Assembly: GCA_963921825.1 (NCBI GenBank)
Contig: OY997594.1
Location: forward strand, 36,698,557 to 36,762,556
DNA: 64,000 bases
Source of the DNA: Erodium maritimum
Taxonomy: Eukaryota; Streptophyta; Magnoliopsida; Geraniales; Geraniaceae
Direction: 5' to 3'
In this document: positions 1-12,100 of the stretch, piece by piece
Layout of the letters: the number at the start of each line of letters is the position of its first letter
Numbering within the stretch: the first letter of the stretch is position 1
The notes under the pieces: model-generated
What the model saw: only the letters and a program-made list of their open reading frames with translations
The model's database searches: none
Told to the model about the DNA's origin: nothing
Made by a program: the position numbers and the translations under genes

Positions 1-1110
1 CCAGAGGTAGATTTGCTATCGTCCTAATCTGATGCAAAACTAACATCAATATGGCCTAACAATTTAAGCTCATTATCTTAATATATGAGGAATTGGTCTT
101 TAGTTCTTCTCAAGAACTTAAGAATATGTATGAGAACTTTCCAATGTCCCTCACATGGATTCCCTTGGTACTTACTTGCTACTCCTAGCGTATAGGCAAC
201 ATCCGGTCTCGTACATCTCATGGTATACATGATAGCTCCCACTGTGTTAACATATGGGATTCTACTCATGCATTCTCTTTCCTCTAGACTCTTAGGAATA
301 TCCCCCTAGAAAGAGAAACTCCAGTTCTAATAGGTAAGTACCCTCTTTTAGAATTATCCATTGATACTTTCTTAAGATAGTATCAATGTACATAGATAAG
401 GAGATCCCAAGCAACTTCCTTAATCTATCTCTATAGACCTTTATTCCAGGAATATACGTTGTTTCTCCTACATCTATCACGGAGAACTTTTTAGATAGCC
501 AAATATTTGTTTCTTGCATGGCTGACACGTCATTTCCTATTAGGATTATGTCATCAACATACAATACTAGGAAAATAATAACACTCCCACTAACCTTCTT
601 GTACACATATGGCTCCTCTTCACAACGCACAAAATCGAACCTTTCGATTGTCGTGTGAAAAATTATGTTTCAATTATGAGAATCTTTCTTTAGTCCATAA
701 ATGGATCGTTGTAGCATACATACTTTACTAGGAGCAGATGACAATATAAAACCTTCAAGTGGAGTCATATAGACATCTTCCTTGAGCTCACCATTAAGGA
801 AAGCCGTTTTCACATCCATTTGTCAAATCTCATAATCACAGTATGCAACAATAGCAAGAAAAATCCGAACAGATTAGAGCATTGCTACAAGAGAGAACGT
901 TTCTTCATAATCAATACCTTCCTTTTGATTAAACCTCTTTAGCAACTAGACGGACTTTAAAGGTTTCAACCTTACCATCCACTCCAATCTTTCTCTTAAA
1001 ACCCTATTTACACTCAATAGGTTTTAAGTCCTTAAAGTCATCAACTAAAGCCCATACTTTATTGATTTTCATTAACTCTATTTCGGATTTCATGGCATCA
1101 AGCCATTTCT
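1..1110 (-). pseudogene. copia reverse transcriptase relic
   Basis: Minus-strand translations around 292-630 contain the RT catalytic box LYVDDIILIGND and the following conserved copia segment. 78-269 encodes the next block (SRIPYVNTVGAIMYTMRCTRPD, typical of the RT to RNase H junction). Upstream pieces at 780-1110 match the start of copia RT but are split among frames. Several stops and frameshifts make this a pseudogene. It is the 3' part of the minus-strand copia element that begins at the LTR 4776-5155. Confidence 0.8.
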
Positions 1111-1649
1111 CATGGTCTGGACTATCCACCGCCTCTTAGAAACACCTAGGCACGTCTTCAATAATAAGGTCATCATCAATATGATTGTCCTCATTATCGC
1201 ACACTAATAGATTAATCCTATTTTGTGCAAGACGCTCTCTAATTGATCTTATAGGAGGCTCTTGTACTTCTTGATTCTGTTGTTACCCTTGTTCCCAATT
1301 TGGTTCATTAACCAAATCATTTACCTCAACGTTTGAGGTTGGAACCCTCGGTGGCAACTGTAAGACATCAAGAAAAGGTTGCTCAATATGCATCTCATGC
1401 TCTTGAGTCGGCGCTGACTCATTGGTATCTTGTATTTCATCAAGATCTATTTCTACTTTCAGTTCTTCCGATATCAAGGAACTTATTTTCTAAAAGAAAA
1501 GCCGTGTTCCTAGCCACAAACATTTTATGTTCATAAGGAAGATAGAAATAGTATCCCATAGTGTCCTTGGGATAACCAATAAATCTGCATTTGTTAAACT
1601 TAACCTCAAGCTTGTCTGATTGTAGTCGCTTAACATAGGCTGGAAAACC

Positions 1650-2240
1650 CTTAAATGTTTAAGGTTAGATTTTCATCCTTTCCATATCTTATATGGTGTT
1701 TCAACAACTACTTTAGTGGGATTCTTATTTAACAAACATGCAACAACCTCTAAAGCATATCCCCATAGGAAGATAGAAAGATCTATAAATCCCATCATCG
1801 ATCGTACCATATCTAATAAGATACGAAGTCCACTATGATAGGATCCCTTCTTATGGCAAATAATCAATAAAATCATCTATATGATACTCACCCCCACGGT
1901 CAGATCTTAGTGCCTTGATATTCTTACTGGTTTGTTTCTCAACTTCACTTCTAAATATGTTGAACATTTCAAAAGATTTTTACTTATGTCTCATGAGATA
2001 TATAAAATCATATCTCGACATATTGTTAGTGAAGGTAACAAAATAAGAATATCCACCTTTAGCTCGAACTTTCATTGGCACACATACATCAGTATGTATG
2101 AGTCCTAAAAGTTCACTAGCTCTTTCTCCAGTTCCAGTAAAAGGAGATTTTGTCAGTTTCTCAATAAGATAAGATTCACAAGTATCGTATGATTCATAAT
2201 CATACTGCCTAAGACACACTGCCTTGTGCAACTTGTTTAC
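1650..2240 (-). pseudogene. copia integrase relic
   Basis: Two minus-strand fragments match copia integrase. 1980-2231 holds the segment before and at the first catalytic Asp (ELLGLIHTDVCVPM, then a YFVTFTNNMSRY-like block). 1673-1876 holds the C-terminal core (MVRSMMGF, SIFLWGYALEVVACLLN, ETPYKIWKG). The part carrying the last catalytic Glu lies in a broken stretch between them. It is part of the same dead element. Confidence 0.8.
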
Positions 2241-2319
2241 TCTTTTCTCATTAATATGACCAAGCCTAAAAAGCTAAAAGTAGCCTTGATTTGTTTGATT
2301 ATTCCTCTTCCAATGTCCT

Positions 2320-3040
2320 TACTTCTTACAAAAGAAACATCTTACATCCCATTGATCGATGTTCATCTTTAATTTATTGAATGTGTTCATAACAGCATTC
2401 TCAAGTGCAAGCGGTTTTCTCTCTGGCATCCATTTGCCTCTCCACTTACTCTTAAAAGATTAATCAATCAATGCACATATCTTGATACTTTCGTTTTCTC
2501 GATGTTAATTGTATTTCATAATTGATCAACATATTGAGCAATTCATGAATATCACAATTCACCCTGTTCATGTTAAAAGTAACATAACAGAGGTATCATC
2601 TAGAGACTACAAGATCAAATCCTGCTATAAGTGTGCATCCTTACTTCTCAAGTTATTCTATAAGATCAATTATCTTTAGAACATGGATGCGCACCAGCTC
2701 ATAGAGCTTTAATTCAGATATGAATAGAGACTTAGATATCTGATATCTAGCATTCATATTCTGATACTCCTACATCTTCTTAAGATGTTCTTTTATCTGT
2801 GGTGGATTCATAGTTTCATGTTTGTTCTAAAGGACAAGACTCATGGAAGCCAAAATGATGCACTGAGTAGTAGTACTTCGTTCCTGGTACTTCGAACATG
2901 CATCTAATGAAACTACATCAGCCACTCACTCAGAGGAAGCTTCCATCATGGGGTTATCGATCACATCGATAAGCTCTTCATGCATGAGAACAATTCTTAA
3001 ATTTCGGTATCAATTATCAAAATTGTTACCAAACATTTTG
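2320..3040 (-). pseudogene. copia gag relic
   Basis: Translating the minus strand by eye gives a copia gag-like series with stops: an NFDNWYRNLRIVL-like start near 3030, a segment like MNPPQIKEHLKKM near 2810, and a late block ending near 2330 where the zinc knuckle would lie (CKMFLL, only partly preserved). The match is to the family pattern only, and the frame is interrupted at least six times. Confidence 0.6.
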
Positions 3041-3339
3041 TTAACATCTAGTATGCCACGCAGAAGAATAGTAATCATTTCAGAAATTAATCATAAAGGA
3101 AAACAACAATAGCACAAGCATACATCATTAAGACATGGACTTCATCAAAATGATAACAAAAAACTCCAAAACATGAGTGATCCCCTTGGTAGTCAAGTCG
3201 TTTCTCACGCATAATTAAAGTTCTCCTGATTTTATCATATAAAATCAAAGCAGGCTATATACTACATAGTCACCTGGTTGTTAGGTCGGTCCTATTAGTA
3301 CATTTGAGTTTATCCATCTTTGTGACAGAAAAATAAGTA

Positions 3340-4020
3340 ACATCATACCCTCTGGGTAGTCCAGACTATAAGTATAACATTACATAACTTTTCTTCACAC
3401 TTGCATCATATGTAGTAGAATAAATTAATTTTCTCCAAAAATTAATTAATATTACACCCTCTAGGTAGTCCAGACTATAAGTATAACGTTAAATAATTTT
3501 AATTTCACTTGCATCATATGCAAAAGAATATACCATCTTCTCCCAAAGTTAATTAATATTATACCCTCTGGGTAGTCCAGACTATAAGTACAATATTAGA
3601 TAACTTTCCCTTTTCATTTGCATCATATGCAATCAAAAAGTATATTTATCTTTGAACTACAAGTCCCCTAGTAGTCAGGTCGTTCCTTGTAAACAAAAAT
3701 AAAATTTATACACTTTATACTTGTATCATATACAACGGAGGAAGAAAAACATTTATCCTTGAATTACAAGTCCCCTGGTAGTCAGGTCGTTCCTTGTGAA
3801 CAAAAATAAATTTTATTTCGAACTACAAGTCTCCTGATAGTCAGGTCGTTCCTTGTAAACAAAATATAGTTTTATACTTGCATCATATGCAATAGAGAAA
3901 AATAACATTTATCTTTGAACTATAAGTCCCCTGGTAGTCAGGTCGTTCCTTGTAAACAAAGATAATTTTATTCCGAACTACAAGTCTCCTGGTTGTCAGG
4001 TCGTTCCTTGTAAACGAATA
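3340..4020. repeat. Two interleaved short direct-repeat families in the copia leader
   Basis: Three copies of a unit containing gggtagtccagactataag occur near 3356, 3462 and 3568. Five copies of a unit containing tagtcaggtcgttccttgt occur near 3675, 3779, 3838, 3936 and 3995; a weaker copy lies near 3190. Spacing is about 105 bp in the first set and 60-105 bp in the second. They lie in the untranslated leader between the primer-binding site and gag. Confidence 0.85.
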
Positions 4021-4353
4021 TCAATTTTATTTATCTACTTAGATGGAAAAGCCTTTGATAAAGTATCTCATATTTTATCAATTAAAACTCAATAATATAA
4101 AATAATCAACTTTATGTCATTAAAACAATTTTAATAACACTAACGACTATATCGTATATAATCGTTAATAATAAAATTGATCATTACCCAATCATCTAAC
4201 TTGAATCATCCGAAATCACCACATATTAACATATCATCAAGTATATATCTACAATCATATATACGCGGGTGAAATACACGATTACCCTTTAAATCTTTTG
4301 ATTCATAAGGTTGTAAACATAATTAACTCATTAGTCATATATATACATCAAAC

Positions 4354-4355
<2 letters not shown>

Positions 4356-4399
<44 letters not shown>
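4356..4399. repeat. (AT)n microsatellite
   Basis: An uninterrupted alternating TA run of about 44 bases lies in the copia leader. The short ORF across it is a by-product of the repeat. Confidence 0.95.
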
Positions 4400-4402
<3 letters not shown>

Positions 4403-4761
4403 TGAATACAAAGTAACCTTTTCCCAGTAAATAATTTATACATACACTGTAATATATATATACACATGTACATGTCATACATGTATATCAACAACATATA
4501 TATATTATTGACAACAAAATAATCTTCAACACATGTATACATAGTCAACAATCAACCCAACATGCTATTCAAGTGTACACGGTATACACCAACCACAATA
4601 TATACATTCAACCAATGAACATATATGCCAAACACGGTAATGCATACAAGTATATGAATATTGATTCCACCTCAAATAGCAAAAACATTTATATGACTGG
4701 TTGTGTCATACACGAAGTTAATTAAAAAAAATTAACATATGATTCAAAAGCAAAAAATCAG

Positions 4762-4773
4762 GCTCTGATACCA
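4762..4773 (-). promoter_or_regulatory. Primer-binding site (initiator Met tRNA type)
   Basis: The plus-strand gctctgatacca is the complement of tggtatcagagc, the usual plant copia/gypsy minus-strand primer site. It lies two bases from the LTR start at 4776 and fixes the element's orientation as minus. Confidence 0.85.
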
Positions 4774-4775
4774 AT

Positions 4776-5155
4776 TGAAGGATCGATAAACATCACATGT
4801 TCGCAGCGGAATAAAATATTCGATCCTAAAACGATCTATTGCATTTGAATCAATGATAAAATCAATAGGCTACTTACTTGATATGTAGAGCAGAACGGAT
4901 ATAGCTCCGAAAATACGAAGCCTCTAGTGTATTCACACCGAGCAACGATTTGATGCTTTCAACGATTTGATACGACTATGGAGATGAAGAACGATTCTTC
5001 AATTTTGTGTTTGAGAGAGAAAAGAAAAAGGAGGCTTAGAGAGAATAAGATGGATCATCTTTTCTAAACCTAATTATCTCTTTATATACTTCTAATTATT
5101 GGGTCCAAGACTCAATTGGGTTTAAAACCTGATTGGGCCTAGGGCAAACCCAACA
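4776..5155 (-). mobile_element. 5' LTR of the minus-strand copia element
   Basis: The LTR begins (plus strand) with tgaaggatcg immediately after the primer site and ends near cccaaca (5155, or 5159 if acca is included). A TATA-like box lies on the minus strand at 5081-5089 (tttatatac in plus). The partner LTR is outside the window, so the outer boundary and target duplication cannot be checked. Confidence 0.7.
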
Positions 5156-5189
5156 ACCAATATTCTCTTGGTTGGACACCCCCTTTGTC

Positions 5190-5650
5190 GACCTGGCTCA
5201 CAGATGGGGCTGTCTTCAAACATTCAAATCAGTCAGGTTGGCCATTCATATGCATGAATGAGGCTAATGTTGTGGTGGAAGGGCAAAATGACACGATCAC
5301 ATGTACTCTCTCTCCTTCCATGGTTGAAGCTATAACTATCCGTTAGTCATTGCAATAGGCAAATGAGGCAAACTGTTCAAGAATCATTGTTCACTCGGAT
5401 GCACAGGTTGTGGTGAACCTGATTTATGATAATATTGTTTTATCCTCTCCTTTAGGGGGTATTTTGCATGACTGTAAGTTGTTTTTAAATTCTTATTGAG
5501 GATGCTCAACTCGTGTTTGTTAAGAGTTTAACGAATGATGCAACCTACGGGTTTATCGAGACTACTACTTCTTTGTCTTCCCTTCGTGGTCAGAATTTAT
5601 TATGTCTGATACACTCGTTGGTATCTTATCAAAAACAATTTCTTAGTAAT
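5190..5650 (+). pseudogene. RNase H-like (RVT_3-type) domain relic
   Basis: Plus-strand translation with two or three stops gives the pattern of the plant RNase H-like domain found at the ends of LINEs and in stand-alone proteins: an initial TDGAVF, a central SPSMVEAITIR helix, then IIVHSDAQVVVNLI and SPLGGILHDCKLFLNS. An Asp-Glu-Asp order is visible. No intact frame exists. It lies between the copia LTR and the PILS gene 1 promoter and is probably a LINE 3' fragment. Confidence 0.6.
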
Positions 5651-6190
5651 GACAACATATCAATTTTTTAAAAAAAGAGAAAAAATATGTGTGCCAAATG
5701 GGTGTGACCCAATGGAAATTTATGTTCCACTTGGAACCCCGCATTACAGACAAATAAAATAGTGTTTGAACGTTGGAAATTGATGCGTAATTGGGACAGA
5801 AGAGAGCGTTGTTGTCTTGTTGATAAGTATGGACAGAGTAGAAAGCCGATAGGGAGGAGGGAAGGTAGAAGGAAGCAGCTTCAACTCTTTCTGGCATTTC
5901 TTCAAACAGCTTGTCTGCACTCACTCTCCCCCCCGATTCCTTCATGTCTTTCGGTTTTGAACAACCTCAACCTAGGGTTAAATGTTCCATGTATTGTTCG
6001 TCTCAGCCAACCAACTTGCTTCCTCACAGGTTCCAGATCATTTGTTGTCTTGTTGGAAATAGAATCCAAAGACAAGTGAGAATGGGACAAGGAATTGGTA
6101 AAATACAAACCAGTGATTTTCCTTACCTAAGAGCCTATTTCTCTCAACACATGATATTTGAATTTGGGCGGAGTCGTGATTCATAACATA
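5651..6190 (+). promoter_or_regulatory. Upstream region of PILS gene 1
   Basis: This is 540 bases without a supported gene. It should contain the 5' UTR and probably the core promoter of the PILS gene that starts at 6191. Short ORFs on both strands here have no family resemblance I can see. A C-run and pyrimidine-rich stretch around 5920-5945 resembles a plant 5' UTR but proves nothing. Confidence 0.4.
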
Positions 6191-9100
6191 ATGGGTCTTC
6201 TCAATCTATTCCGTGTTGCTTCGATTCCGGTTCTGAAAGTGTTGCTGCTCACTGGTTTTGGCTCATTTCTTGCTTTGGAGGGTGTAGCAATCTTAGGGGA
6301 GGGTACAAGGAAGCAGCTGAATAATGTAAGTATATCTATACTTATTCAGTTTCAGCTTCTGTGTAACTGATTATTCTTGTATATGCTCAGGTTGTATTTT
6401 TCGTGTTCAATCCGGCAATGGTTGCTAGCAACCTGGCTCGTACAATGACTTTGGAGAGTATGCGCCTCTTGTGAGTTTGATTGACATATTTCCACAAACA
6501 AATATGGATTTTGTTTTCTGAGTTTAGTTCAAATAAAGTGTTTTTCAGTTGCTCAGTTGTGTGTTGGCAACTTAACGTTTGACTGAAATTTAGGTGGTTC
6601 ATGCCCATAAATATCCTTGGTACCTTTGTTTTTGGCTCGGTGTTAGCATGGATACTCATCAAAATCACTAGACCTCCCCAGCATTTGAAAGGCCTTATAT
6701 TGGGTTGCTGTTCAGCAGGTATATGTCTACCTTTCTATATTACCGTCACAGTCTTATTAATGTAATGTGCATAGCCCACCGGGGTTAGCTTAGTGGTTAA
6801 GCGATTCACTCGCTTCTATGAGGTCAAGAGTTCGAATCCTAATGGGCCACCTGTTTGAGGGCAAGTGTGGGGTAAAAGGTCAAATTAGAGGTTAACCCCT
6901 TGTTAGTTTGGATTAGAATTCTAGGTTAGAATTTACCGCTTTATTGCTGATAACAAAAATACAATGTGCTGCAAGTAAAAATGCTACCTTCTGAAATCAA
7001 AGATGTGTCTGGCTTTCGATCATTCCATCACTTGCCATCCCTGCTACCCATTCGGTACTAAGGGTCGGAAAATTGGAGGTGAGAGTCTTATGCCCCATAA
7101 ATTTCCCCAAAGACGACCGAGCTCCAGAAGTTGATGTAATACTTCTACCACAATAATGTCCAGAAGTTGATGAGAGAGGACATCCTTTCCTTACGCCCTG
7201 ATGCATACTACACTCCGGGGAGGGTAACCCATTGATAAGTATTGAATGTAGGCTTCATGACAGTTGCCTAACCAGAAGATCCAGAGGTCCCCAAAACTCA
7301 TTGTTGCTAGAGTATGTCTTAAGAAATTCTAGTTCAGCTTGTCGAACGGCTTTTCGAAATCAAGCTTGATCATTGGCTTTAATTTAATGGATGGGTTCGT
7401 TAGCTATAAAAACCCCATCCGCAAGCTGAAGTTCAAAAAAAAGATCATTGATGATTATGAGGTTCCATATGTTCATGTTATTATAAAAAATACAAGCATA
7501 GTATATGAGGTTTGCATATTTTGAATAAGGTTATTATAAAAAAATACAAGCATAGTATATCAGTTTGGTCATATTTTGAATTAAACAAACGTTCATATTT
7601 TTTGGACCTTGGTGTTGTGATGGACAGGAAATATGGGAAATCTACCGATAATCATCATACCAGCAGTATGCAAAGAGAGAGGAAGTCCATTTGGAGCACC
7701 TGATGTGTGCCATGCATATGGAATGGCCTATGCTTCACTATCTATGGCAGTATGTTCAATTAACTTCATGTGGTATTTGTTATTAACGTTTTGGTAATTG
7801 CCAATTATCACGAGGAAAGACCACCAATGTGAATAAGAACCGTTAAATCTCTTTGTACTTCATGTTCATGACCAACTTCTTTCAGTTTTATGGGTCGAAG
7901 TATGGCTGATAGAAGTCAATTGTCATGCCCCTCATCTTCGAAACTTATCATTCTTCTTGCACGATGGATGTATGCAGGAATATATTTCAGCCTTTTTTGG
8001 TTTGTCACATTTAGTTTTTTTCCTGACTAAAATAAATGATACTTTTGTTTATTGCTAATTCAGATTGGAGCGCTTTATTTATGGTCCTATGTTTACAACA
8101 TTATGCGGGTCTGCTCACATAATGCAAAGAAGGAAGTGAACAAAGATGACTTGACGAGTAAGTGCAACTCAACTGAGAGGACAGGTAAACTACTCCATGA
8201 GGATCTCTCAGAGGCACTTCTTCCTTCAAAAGATGGCTCCAGCTCTTTGGAAGTTGCCTATCAATTAATGGTGAAGTCTAAGGAAAACGTAAAGATTGCT
8301 CCTCTTTGTTCTTTGCCCAAAATATGTTTTTATAGTGGTAATGACAGTTTCTTACTTCAAAAGCATCTACTTCATGGACCCCTAAACAATATAAATTACA
8401 AAATAATATAAATAAATTGGAAGTTGTAATTTAGTACAAGGGATAATTGTCCAAAACTACCATAAAGTTTCGTCCACAAACGAGTTGATGCACTCCTCTG
8501 AAGTTTTGTCCACGACTTTTTTAGTTTTGACATAATAGGGATGTTCAAAATAATGGTCCGGGGCCTCTAGGAAGTGCTTCCCGGATTGAATAGAAGTGTG
8601 GGCAAAACTTCAATGCACCCACAAAAGCGTGGGCAAAACTTCAATGCACTCACAAAAGCGTGGACAAAACTTCAGGGTAGCCACACAGCGTGGACAAAAC
8701 TTTGTGCATCAACTCATTTGTGGACGAAATTTTAGGGTAGTTTCGGACAGTTATCACTTAGTACAATATATTACTATTTCTATAAGACTATAAATATTGT
8801 TGTAACAGTTGAAAATGTGTGAAAATAGTAAAATACCACTGTGCATAATATTAGACAAGGTTCTAAATAACGGGATATTACGTCGGTGATATCGCGGCGA
8901 ATCGCGGTGGAATCCAACCACCATTATCGAGAAGTGAGAACGGTGAAAAAAACAGTCAAACTAGGACAACTCTCCCAGTCCACTTGAGGAAACTAAGGTA
9001 GAGTCGCTAAGTCGTGGTGCAGCGGCCAAGGACCGGATCTGAAAATCCAAGATCTAAGTTCATAGACTTGAAAATCCCAGATCCTAGTTCACATACCTGA

Positions 9101-12100
9101 AACTCTCTGCTTGACGAGGAAGGCGCCATGGAAAGGTTGAAGGAGGAGAGGAGAAGGTTGAAAATGGGTGAAGAAGATGAGTGGAAAGGATTGAGACCGC
9201 AGCTTTTTTTTTTATTGGCGTTAAGATTTCAAAGATAATAATACGGAATGTTAAGGGTATGACTGGATCTGAGTAAGACATATTTTTCACTTATGGGTTG
9301 AAGAAATTATTATAATGGTTTGTTATCAATAGTAAATAGGGATAATTGTCCAAAACAGTTTTGTCCATGCTGTGTGGCTACACTGAAGTTTTGTCCACGC
9401 TTCTATTCAATCCGGGAAGCACTGCCCAGAGGCCCCAGACCATCATTCTGAACATCCCTATTACGTCAAAACTAAAAAAGTTGTGGACAAAACTTCAAGG
9501 TAGACACACAGTGTGGACGAAACTTTGTGCATCAACTCGTTTGTGGACGAAACTTTAGGGTAGTTTTGGACAATTATCCCTACTAAAAAATAGATATTAA
9601 ATATTTAATATTATGGTTGATTGTCAAAATCCACCCTAATGTAACTCATTGAGGAGAGAGATTTATTTGAAGAAGCAGAGAGATACAGAAGACTGGTAGG
9701 AAAGTTAAACTACCTAATATTAACTCATCTTGGTGTTGCATATGTGGTTAGTATTGTAAGGCGTTTCTTGTTGCGCCTACAAACGATCATTGGGCTGCTC
9801 TAGGACATATTTTGTGTTACCTATAAGGAGTTCCAAGATGACGCATACTCTAATTGAATCATGACAAAACTCATATAGAATGTTTTTTTGATGTAGATGG
9901 GGCAGGATCTAAGGTTGACTGGACATCACTTTGGGCTACTGTATATTCTTTGGAGGAAATTTAGTCTTGTTGTAAAGCAAGAAAGAAACCCGTTGTTTCT
10001 TGCTCTAGTACTGAATCAAAACACAAAACTATGGCTCAATCTGTGAGTGAAATACAAAGTGAATGTTAAAGTATCAATGCCATCAAGGTTATGGCATGGT
10101 AATCAAGCTGCTCTTAATATTGCATCTCAACCCTAGTTTCATGAACGAACTAAACATATTGAAATTGATTGTCACTTAGTTTGGTGAAAAACTTCAACAA
10201 AACCTGATTCTTACTGAATATGTGAAGACTAAAGAGTAACAAGAAGACCACTTTACCAAGGCACTGATTGAGTTCGGGTCGGTTATCTTTATAACAAGTT
10301 ATGACTGATTAACATATATGCGCGAGATTGAGGGGAGTGTGGAAATAGATTTATGTCAATAGAGAAGTTATGGTTTAGTACAACTCTATCACTATACAAT
10401 ACATAGAAGTATGTAGATACTGTAAACATTGGAAATGTGTGAAAATACCACTTTACAGAAACATTGTTTATAATAGATAAAAGTAGCTAAAATAATGCAT
10501 ATTTATATCATGTGTGAAGCATAAACCAGAACAGAAAGAAAGAGGAGATTAAAGTGTAATAGAAAAACATTCACTATGTTTCCCTTTTTGTTTGATTAAG
10601 ATCATAATATTTATATTGAGTAGGTATTTCATAGTAATCTAGTCAATATTTTGCTGTTGGCATCACAGGAATGTCTTGATCTTATTCAGATTTTCATGGC
10701 AGGTATCAACCTTAAATAAGAGCACGGGATGCTTGCAGATGTTTATAAGAAAGTTCAACCTGAAGGCATTATTGGCACCTTCAACGATTGGAGCGGTATC
10801 TTTTCTTCTCTCTGATGAATGATTATGATTGCCAGATCTTTAAATTTGCAATATTTTAATACGTAACAGCGGAGAGGATCGAGACATTTTCTGTCTCTGA
10901 TTTAGTGAGATATCATTCTCAGTGTGTCAGTAGTCTGCTTGGGATGGACTCTACTACTAAAAGGATTTGTCCTTCCCTTTAATGTAGTCATTTATTTAAT
11001 ATTTTATCGGATGAGGAGTATTATAATTGTTTTTCTATACAGGCTGTTGGGTTTATCATTGGTGCTGTCCGGCCAATCCGGGAATTAATGATTGGTGGCA
11101 GTGCTCCTCTTCGAGTGATTGAAGACTCTGCTTCTATGTTAGGGTATATTTCTTTTAATTTCTGCTTTTAGATTATAACAAGCTTTATGCCAAAAAGAAT
11201 GTTAGTGATAGTTTAAGTATGTGATATACTGATTGCTGTGATGTACCCATTTTTTTTGTTCAACATTTCATGTACACAGATTTTTTATCATCATTTCTTA
11301 CCCGCCTTTATTATTCTGATTCATAGGGATGCAGCAATGCCAACAATCACCCTGATAGTGGGGGGAAACCTTCTTAGAGGTCATATACATGATTCTTTTA
11401 AGCTTTCAATTGGATTCTGTTTTGCTATTCTCATATTGGTTGGATGATGACGAATTTGTGCTTCAGGTTTAAAAGGATCTGGTGTTCAGCCATTAGTCAT
11501 TCTTGGGATTATAGCTGTGCGGTACATTGTGCTGCCTTCATTGGGCATTATCATTGTTAAAACTGCTGTCCGCTTTGGGCTGGTGCACTCTGATCCGTTA
11601 TACCAGTTCGTTCTTCTACTACAATATGCAGTTCCACCGGCAATGAACCTAGGTAAGACTCTAACTCTTATCTCAGGGGGCTCATTTTCTCGTCATTCTA
11701 ACTCATCACTCTTATCTCATAATTTTTTTCTGGGCTGTTATCCTTTTTTTAGATTCATTAGGATTCTAACTGGTTGGGGCTTCCAGTTATCTTGGTAGAA
11801 ATTTGATATCTTTTTTCCCCCAAGGGGTCGTGATGTCTTTCTATGGAATTGTGGGTCTGTTTATCAGTTCCTATTTGTGGTGCACAATTTCATGGAATGT
11901 AGGCAGTAGGTATGATCAATTTGATAGAAAAGAAGGATTAGTGTGTATTTTTCGTGGGTATTCCCTGGAAGAAATGGTCGGGTCTTCCTACGATTCGTTA
12001 TGAAAGATATTCAGTCCATCAGAATAGAAACTAGAGAAGGTTTTTATGTTCGTCGTATGCTTTATATAGAAAATCCGGGGCCAAGGGGCCCTTCCCTTGA

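Larger units (their letters stand above)
1..4775 (-). mobile_element. Degenerate Ty1/copia element, internal region (runs off left edge)
   Basis: The minus strand carries, in copia order, a long leader (about 3040-4760), gag relic (about 2320-3040), integrase relic (about 1670-2240) and RT relic (1-1100). A primer-binding site and a 5' LTR follow at the right. The reading frame is broken by many stops, so the element is dead. The RNase H end and 3' LTR lie outside the window. The domain order and the tRNA-iMet-type primer site identify the superfamily; I cannot assign a lineage. Confidence 0.85.
8405..10460 (+). mobile_element. Dead copia element in PILS gene 1 intron 5
   Basis: RNase H-type copia coding sequence (about 9640-10340) is flanked by related direct repeats. 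The left copy lies at about 8405-8438 plus 8766-8850 and is split by a MITE. The right copy lies at about 10340-10450. Both share ttagtacaa, a run of ctat/tac repeats, and aatgtgtgaaaata. A purine tract (gaggggagtg, about 10330) precedes the right repeat, as a polypurine tract would. Boundaries are approximate and the whole element is strongly diverged. Confidence 0.65.

Noticed and set aside
6781..6852. Candidate tRNA gene
   Set aside because: A and B boxes fit, but the acceptor stem does not pair and a SINE body follows.
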